Assembly (NCBI RefSeq): GCF_963676685.1
Contig: NC_092346.1
Span: forward strand, 96,275,917 to 96,339,916
Direction: 5' to 3'
DNA from: Mytilus edulis
Taxonomy: Eukaryota > Mollusca > Bivalvia > Mytilida > Mytilidae
DNA: 64,000 nucleotides
The notes below the pieces were generated by a model, which was not told where the DNA came from, did no database searches, and worked only from the letters and a program-made list of their open reading frames with translations. Every line of letters begins with the position of its first letter. Positions within the stretch are counted from its first letter, which is position 1. Positions 57,900 to 64,000 of this stretch are shown here, in pieces. Position numbers and translations under genes: made by a program.

Positions 57900-59580
57900 C
57901 TTCTCATCACTATCATGATTAAGTTAATATATTGACTGCCATTTGTCTGTCTGTTTGTCAATCAATCAACAAATATGCTATGACAATAAGATAAGATATC
58001 TTTGCTCTTTACTTTACAAATTGAACTTCGAACCTTATCATTTTCATCTTTTGATAATTATTCACGAACGAAATACAGTGATTAAAAGGGATGACATATT
58101 TTTTTTTAACATTGTTCTCTCGCGCATTGTAGTGTAAAAGTATGTTGTGCAATTATATTATGTAATTAGAGGAGGCGTCCAACGAAAATGTTTACTGATC
58201 CCGTAAGTAGATAAATATGAATATTCAATATGTTAATAATGTCGTTGCCCTCGATTTGGGAAATAATTGATAAATGTTTCTGTTGATCATGTAAATAAAA
58301 AAATATTCATAAAACAAAATAATAAACAAATTAATGTATAAATAGATGAGTTTAAAATGCAGTATTTGTCTACCACACATACACAGGTATAAATGGCCAT
58401 GATACACATTATGTTATCTATGAGTGTCTTCATCCGATAACAAATCCACATACACATTCCGGCTTCTAATCATTTGATAATGGAGTTAAGTAAAACGAGA
58501 TGTCTGGTCGTCCATGAGACAGAAACCAGAATGACAGAAAAAAAACCCAAACACTCACACCAGTCGTTATGAGGCGGAACACCCCCCTTTTTTTTTTTTA
58601 TCCCTTTTAATAGAGAGAAAAACACAAGGTCAAATTACAGCCAATTTTATGTCAACATGAGGTTGCATAATTCCCAATTACCAGGAGCGCCAATCCCTTA
58701 CATAAAATTCTGGGTCCGTACCTGCAAACGTCAAGAGGTATAATATCTGAGTATAATATATATGTCATATCACATCAGAAAATATCCATTTGATTGACAC
58801 ATATTTCTGAATGTAAAAAATGAGGGGGAAAAGGGGGGGGGGGGAGTTATCGAGGTTAATAATAGTATGCATAAATAATGAATTTATGATATGTATTTAA
58901 ATTTATCCTGCAATTAGGTGTCCTACTATACAGATACAACCCTACAGATATCGCTATGCTGTATCTGTATACTATACAGATATCGCTAAAAAGCTCCGCC
59001 CACTGCCGGACTGTGTATTGTATGAACCTGCGTGACATCAGAATGTGTATTGCAGTCGAATTCCAATGACGTACCAATTGCGAATTAACGATTACTTTAT
59101 ACGTTCTGTTTGTTTTCAAACATTTCTTCAGAGCAATAAGAATCCCACCAATTTTCTGATAACATACACATACACACAAGAACAGCAGTCTTTTCTAAGA
59201 TGACAACTATCGATTTCAAAACTTGAATGTGTATGATTGTGTAACAAAAATAACCATGTCAATTTCAGCATGCATGTTTAGTGAATGTCGAGTCTGAAGC
59301 GTAGGACAACTCGTACACTCATGTTTCAAATTGGACAATGTTTTGTTATTTGTTTTTATTGTTGAATTTAGTTGTTATGTTAAAATAGATAATTATTCAC
59401 TTTGAGCGACGTATCATTGTTGAACATTCGAGATTCTTTTTTTGCGAACCCGTCTTCAGCTGAATGTGTGATTACTGTATCGTATTACTACACGGGCCTC
59501 AAGGGATTTCAAATAAAAAATAAATGAAAAACATGTGCTTTGTGTCTCTAAAACACAAATGATATACAGAATTAATTGCA
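57900..59580. other. Gene-free stretch
   Basis: AT-rich with short ORFs only. A G-run (58838-58847) and ACAC-rich segments (59160-59175) are present. No exon recognised. Confidence 0.4.
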
Positions 59581-59586
59581 GGATAA

Positions 59587-59737
59587 AGACAATAACTGTT
59601 TAGTGTCTTTAAATATCAGCTGTATTTGTACTCGGCTCGAAACAGGTGTAATAGCTCGCTAAAAGCTCGCATACACCTTGTTTCCTAGCCTCGTACAAAT
59701 ACAGCTGATATTTAAAGACACTAAACAGTTATTGTCT
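59587..59737. mobile_element. 151-bp hairpin element
   Basis: AGACAATAACTGTTTAGTGTC, TTTAAATATCAGCTGTATTT, GTAC and GGCTCGAAACA(A)GGTGTA pair with the reverse complement ending AAACAGTTATTGTCT. Arms are about 65 bp. Just beyond it, GAGTTTGAATCCCGGCGAG (59763-59781) looks like a tRNA T-arm remnant. Confidence 0.8.
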
Positions 59738-60434
59738 ATGTTCTCGATATCCAAAAAGCATGAGTTTGAATCCCGGCGAGTGCAGAACAAACATTTGCTT
59801 TCTTAAAGTTGGAGATTTATAAACATTGTTGTTCTGATATATGAGTAAAACATACACAGACTTTGAAAAGGCAATACAACCTTTGTTAGAAATTATTCAG
59901 GAAAAGCGATAAAATCAAAAACTAGATATATACGTGTATACGCATGTACGGTTTATTTATCAGGGTCGTATTGATTGATAGTCACACGTTTTCCCTGTAA
60001 TTTCTAAATATTTATCATGAATAAAATGCTGACCGCTTTAACTTTTGTAATATCGTAAATACCAGTCCAACAAAGATGTTTATGTGAAAAAAAAATCTTA
60101 AGGATAATTACTAGGTATATCTGAAAACAAATATAGGGGTCAACGACCGATGAACGACAAAACGGACAGTGCACCCCGACAAGTATGCAAGAAGTAAATT
60201 ATGTAAGTTATGTTGCAACGGTATACAGGTATAGTGTAACCTTTCTACAAGTAATAATGTGTGGTTATTTACAGTTATATACAAAGACCCGATCAGGTAA
60301 GAGAGATAAAGTTAATTGATTGAATGAAATATATGTCGGTCATTGTTAGTCATCATTGTGTGATATAAATACGATAACGACAAAAGTTCAAAATCTAATC
60401 TGTCAATGGTAATATAAGTTAAATAATCTCATCA

Positions 60435-60530
60435 TAGATACCAGGACCAAATTTTGTAAATATCCCAGACGCGCGTTTTGTCTAAAAAAGACTCATCAGT
60501 GACGCTCGAATCCAAAAAAGATTGAAATTA
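60435..60530 (+). repeat. Interspersed repeat R5, forward copy
   Basis: ATAGATACCAGGACCAAATT, CCCAGACGCGCGTTTTGTCT and GACTCATCAGTGACGCTCGA, matching 37600-37740 in reverse. Confidence 0.75.
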
Positions 60531-61064
60531 TACTGTTATATTTACAATCACTGCATCTGTTGCTTTTTGATAAATATCAATTTGTTAATTTAAAATTACA
60601 TTTTCAATACCTGAACTTTTATTTTTTATTTGATTTGAAATCTGGCATCAAATGAAATAGAAATTTATTCATGATTTGATATCAGCAGACTTATGACTTC
60701 TTAATATTTTTGGGGTCTCGATGCACCACCAGCCTTGTGAGTTGCAGGTGCGTCTGCCTCTTAAGTCTCTTAATAGGGACTTTCAATAATAAACAAAACC
60801 TATATATACCGTATAAATGGTATAGTCAGATATAAAATGATTCATCATAAGAAAATGAAAAAAAAAAACTTTTTATGACGATAAAAGAAACAAAAACAAA
60901 TATGACACAGGTAACAAACGACAACTAAAAATCAACAACCGACTTAAGACATTAAAATAAAAAATCCCTTAAACTAAACGACCTTGTGCGATTCCAAACT
61001 TTAGCCTATATACTGTACGATTGCAATTAGATAACTTTCAACCATAAACAAAAATACATAGAAT

Positions 61065-61275
61065 TTAGCAACTATAGGTCACCATACTTCTTTCAACAAT
61101 AAACAATAGTAAGCTATAGAAGATCCCGACATGAAATATGAAACAATTTAAACTAGAAAAATAACAGCCTGATGAAAACAATGAACGAAATATAAACATG
61201 AAACAAGAAACAAACTGCACCATTTAATTACAGACTTATGACAAGTACATGCAGAATGTGGCAGGATTAAACGTA
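61065..61275 (+). repeat. Decayed R1 repeat
   Basis: AGCAACTATAGGTCACCATA, TTTCAACAATAAACAATAG and GAAGATCCCGACATGAAAT follow the R1 body order with many changes. Confidence 0.55.
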
Positions 61276-61939
61276 TGTGCGGGACCATAACAATCTCCTT
61301 CCCTGGGAATTTCATATCACTGCAAAACATAAGAATTTCTTTTTGAACAATTCGCTGCTCATCAGATCGACACAAAACGACTTTAAAAGACACATATACG
61401 CATTTGTGAATTGTTCAAGATCGAATGTGACTATTATTCATCGTTAACAACTGCTTAATAAACTCATTATATTTGGATTAATTTGAGAGTGTGCATTAGA
61501 TTTAGAAATGCAAGAAAAATACATTCGAAAAAAATCCCAAATCGGAATCGACTAGTATTGGTCAGACAATAAATACCATACTAATGAGATTTCTGTTTTC
61601 GCACATAAATAGCACATTCCAGCCAAAGTATAGAATATTTCGAATACCGAATGATGTGTAGTTTCTATAATAACAAATTGTTTTTCAACATATTCAGATG
61701 TTTTTTTCTGCTTCTCATTTTAGACAAAATTGGTATTACAAAATTATGACTGTCATCAAGTCATCGACGATGAATAAAAAACATAAAGAGAAAGTGAAGG
61801 AATTACCCCATCCTGTTGATTGTGGGTGGTCCTGGGTAGTTTTACTAGGTTAGTACAAAGGTTTTGGTAGGTAGAAGGCATTAAAAGGATGTGATATTCA
61901 AGGTTGCTCACTATATTATCATTAGTTAGCTGTGACACT

Positions 61940-62040
61940 AGGTAGGAAGACATTCATAAAAAAATGTGACATAATTGCCAATGCGACAACTCTTCACATG
62001 CGACCAAATGATACAGAAATTAACAACTACAGCCTATTTA
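61940..62040 (+). repeat. R1 repeat head
   Basis: TGTGACATAATTGCCAATGC, GACAACTCTTCACATGCGAC and CAGAAATTAACAACTACAGC match the R1 head and body. Confidence 0.65.
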
Positions 62041-62149
62041 CATATCAACCAAGACATGTTTCGTGCATGGAAACACATTACATTACCTTCAAATTTTACT
62101 TGTTTTCAACAAAATATTTATTTTAAATATTGATTTATTGACAAGTTTT

Positions 62150-62520
62150 GTGGACGGTTGTCAGGATTGGTACAATGTCAAGTTCTGAACGGTTGTCATG
62201 AAAGTTTTGAACACAAAGTCTAAAAGATTGTCAGGATTGGTATTGTTGCAAGTTCTTAACAAGAAGTTCAAAATTTTGTTAGGATTATTATCATTGCAAA
62301 GTTCGTAAAAGAAGTCCAAAAGTTCGTCATGTTTGGTATAATTGCAAGTTCTCAACAAGAAGTCCAAAAGGCCGTTAAGATTATTATCATTGTAAGTTCG
62401 TAACAAGAAGTCAAAAAGGTTGTCATGATTGGGGATATTGCCAGGTCAAAAGTTGTCAGGCAAGTTCTTAATCAGTAGTACAAACGGCTGTCATGATTAC
62501 ATTTATGACAAGAACTGAAC
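62150..62520. repeat. 51-bp degenerate tandem array
   Basis: About seven units of GTTGTCAGGATTGGTATNATTGCAAGTTCTTAACAAGAAGTCCAAAAG-type sequence (divided here into words TCAGGATTGGTA, GCAAGTTC, AACAAGAAGTCC). Because 51 is a multiple of 3, the minus strand reads as a 17-residue repeat (L-L-D-F-L-L-R-T-C-N) over 62161-62406. No splice or start signals support a gene. Confidence 0.8.
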
Positions 62521-62877
62521 AAGGGGACCAACAGTTTGCCTTCATCGGTATAACTATATGCTAATTTAATGTAACTTTAATATAGACCAATTTTTAGTTT
62601 TCACGATTGGTATTTCTAGTATCAAATTTAACAAGAAGACTAACTGTTGTGGCAATTATGTTACCAAAGCTCCCACATGTCCATTATCGTCAACCTGATA
62701 TGTGATTTTAAAGTTGATAAAATATATTGTATACTAATGTTACTGTAGGTTATAATAATATCTACAATACTCACATTCAGTATCCATTGTTTTATTGATG
62801 TTACCAAGAACTATCATGAAAACAAATACAGTTTGAAGACACACATGTTGATTTGTGGTTAGAAAACACAATAAGTC

Positions 62878-63140
62878 CCAAGTAAGGAGCCTCTGGCCTT
62901 TGTTAGTCTTGTATGTCTTTTTAATTTAAGTTCATTTGATGTTATTGGAGTTTAGTTTGACGTCCATTTTCACTGAACTAGTACACAATTTTATTAAGGG
63001 GCCAGCTGAGGACCACCTCCGGGTGTGGGATTTTCTCGCTGCGTTGGAGACCCATTGGCGGCAATCGGTTGTTGTCTGTTCTTCGGTCGGGTTGTTGTCT
63101 CTTTGACATATTCCCCATTTCCATTCTCAATTTTATACTT
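62878..63140 (-). repeat. R2 SINE-like repeat, inverted
   Basis: CCAAGTAAGGAGCCTCTGGC, CTTTGTTAGTCTTGTATGTC, GAGACCCATTGGCGGCAATC and CATATTCCCCATTTCCATTC are the reverse of 17870-18165. The 91-codon minus ORF here is repeat-derived. Confidence 0.8.
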
Positions 63141-63589
63141 GTCGTATAATAAGTCTTGTGATTTGTTGTTTTGTCTCACGTCATGCAATATATAGTCAGA
63201 AAAAAGAACTTTACATACTAATAACGATATTTGAGACTTTTGTAAGTTTTTATTATACTTTATCAGCAATGCCCTTTCATATTCTTGAAATATATCTCAG
63301 TGTATACTTTGAGTTTGCTCATACACATGATGTAAATTATTACACTTTTATATTTCAGCTTCGTTCATACTGTTTGTAACATTTGGCGGCATTTTGAGAT
63401 CTTTTGGTATATATATGGTAGAATTCTTTACAGTATATAACACAGACTCGACGTCGTCATCGCTTATAATTGGATTGCAGTTTGCTACTAGTAGTGTCGT
63501 CGGTAGGTCTGTAGAAATACACATCACGTGATCATATGACCCTTCTTTTTAATATAAAGTCATCTTCGAAATGGTTCGTTGGCAAACTA

Positions 63590-64000
63590 GCCATACATGC
63601 AAAACAATGCAATTTAAAGAAATGCTAACAAGTTCTAAAGGTAAAACTATAAAGAAAAAAAAAATGTTTTATCAAAGAATGCTCCCAATTACTGTAAGCA
63701 TTTACTTAAAATGATACAAAACCATATCACACCAAAGAATGCTCGCTATGAAGGGTATCTAAAAAATGACACACAGCAATGCAATATCAAAGAAAATTGC
63801 AATTACTGAGGACAATACCAGAAAGATACAAAATAACACCAAATTAAAGAATGTTCGCAGTTACTGAAGGTGAACTTGAAAAGAAACAAAACGAAGCAAT
63901 ACCGTATCCTAGAAATTCACAGTTACTGAAGGCAAACTTAAAGATAACATGATAGTACCGATTCATCAAAATTCAATGCTCGCAGTTTCCTTAATGTAAT
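63590..64000. repeat. Degenerate tandem array, ~75-85-bp unit, running off the window
   Basis: Five to six diverged units of AAAGAATGCTCGCAGTTACT, GAAGG(C/T)(A/G)AACTTAAA and AGATACAAAA(T/C)A(A/C)CACCA. Confidence 0.7.

Overview
The window is eukaryotic nuclear DNA, AT-rich, with spliced genes and dense interspersed repeats. Several repeat families here are ones I associate with marine mussels (Mytilus and relatives); that assignment is from memory, not a search. No prokaryotic features, CRISPR array or rRNA gene were seen.

Layout. (1) 1-9.2 kb: two + strand genes almost touching. GTF2H5 (smallest core subunit of TFIIH, 71 aa) is at 1335-1550. A six-exon ZNF511-type C2H2 zinc-finger gene follows at 1666-9145 (306 aa reconstructed). 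A 2.2-kb insertion with about 450-bp terminal direct repeats sits in ZNF511 intron 4. (2) 9.2-18.4 kb: no gene recognised. It holds repeats, including a 2.05-kb terminal-inverted-repeat element (13568-15613) packed with nested tandem arrays. (3) 18.4-45.1 kb: a local cluster of small type-I membrane protein genes resembling cysteine- and tyrosine-rich protein 1 (CYYR1/shisa-like: signal peptide, six-Cys ectodomain, TM helix, Pro/Tyr/Gln tail). Copy A is an orphan first exon behind a triplicated promoter. Copy B has intact exons 2-4, but its first exon is split by a 985-bp MULE-like element with an 8-bp target duplication. Copy C looks dead: exon-1 donor lost, stop in exon 4, 3' end replaced. 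A Tx1-like LINE ORF, a Ty3/Gypsy protease-RT ORF and LINE 3' ends lie between the copies. (4) 46.2-53.3 kb: a minus-strand six-exon gene for a secreted serine beta-lactamase-related protein (524 aa, S-x-x-K, Y-S-N and H-G-G motifs all present). (5) 53.3-64 kb: no gene recognised; a Penelope-like RT relic, perfect hairpins, microsatellites and tandem arrays.

The most unusual region is the CYYR-like cluster, where promoter, splice-donor segment and C-terminal coding repeat have each been tandemly amplified in different copies. All exon models were assembled by eye from splice consensus and phase and need transcript data for confirmation.
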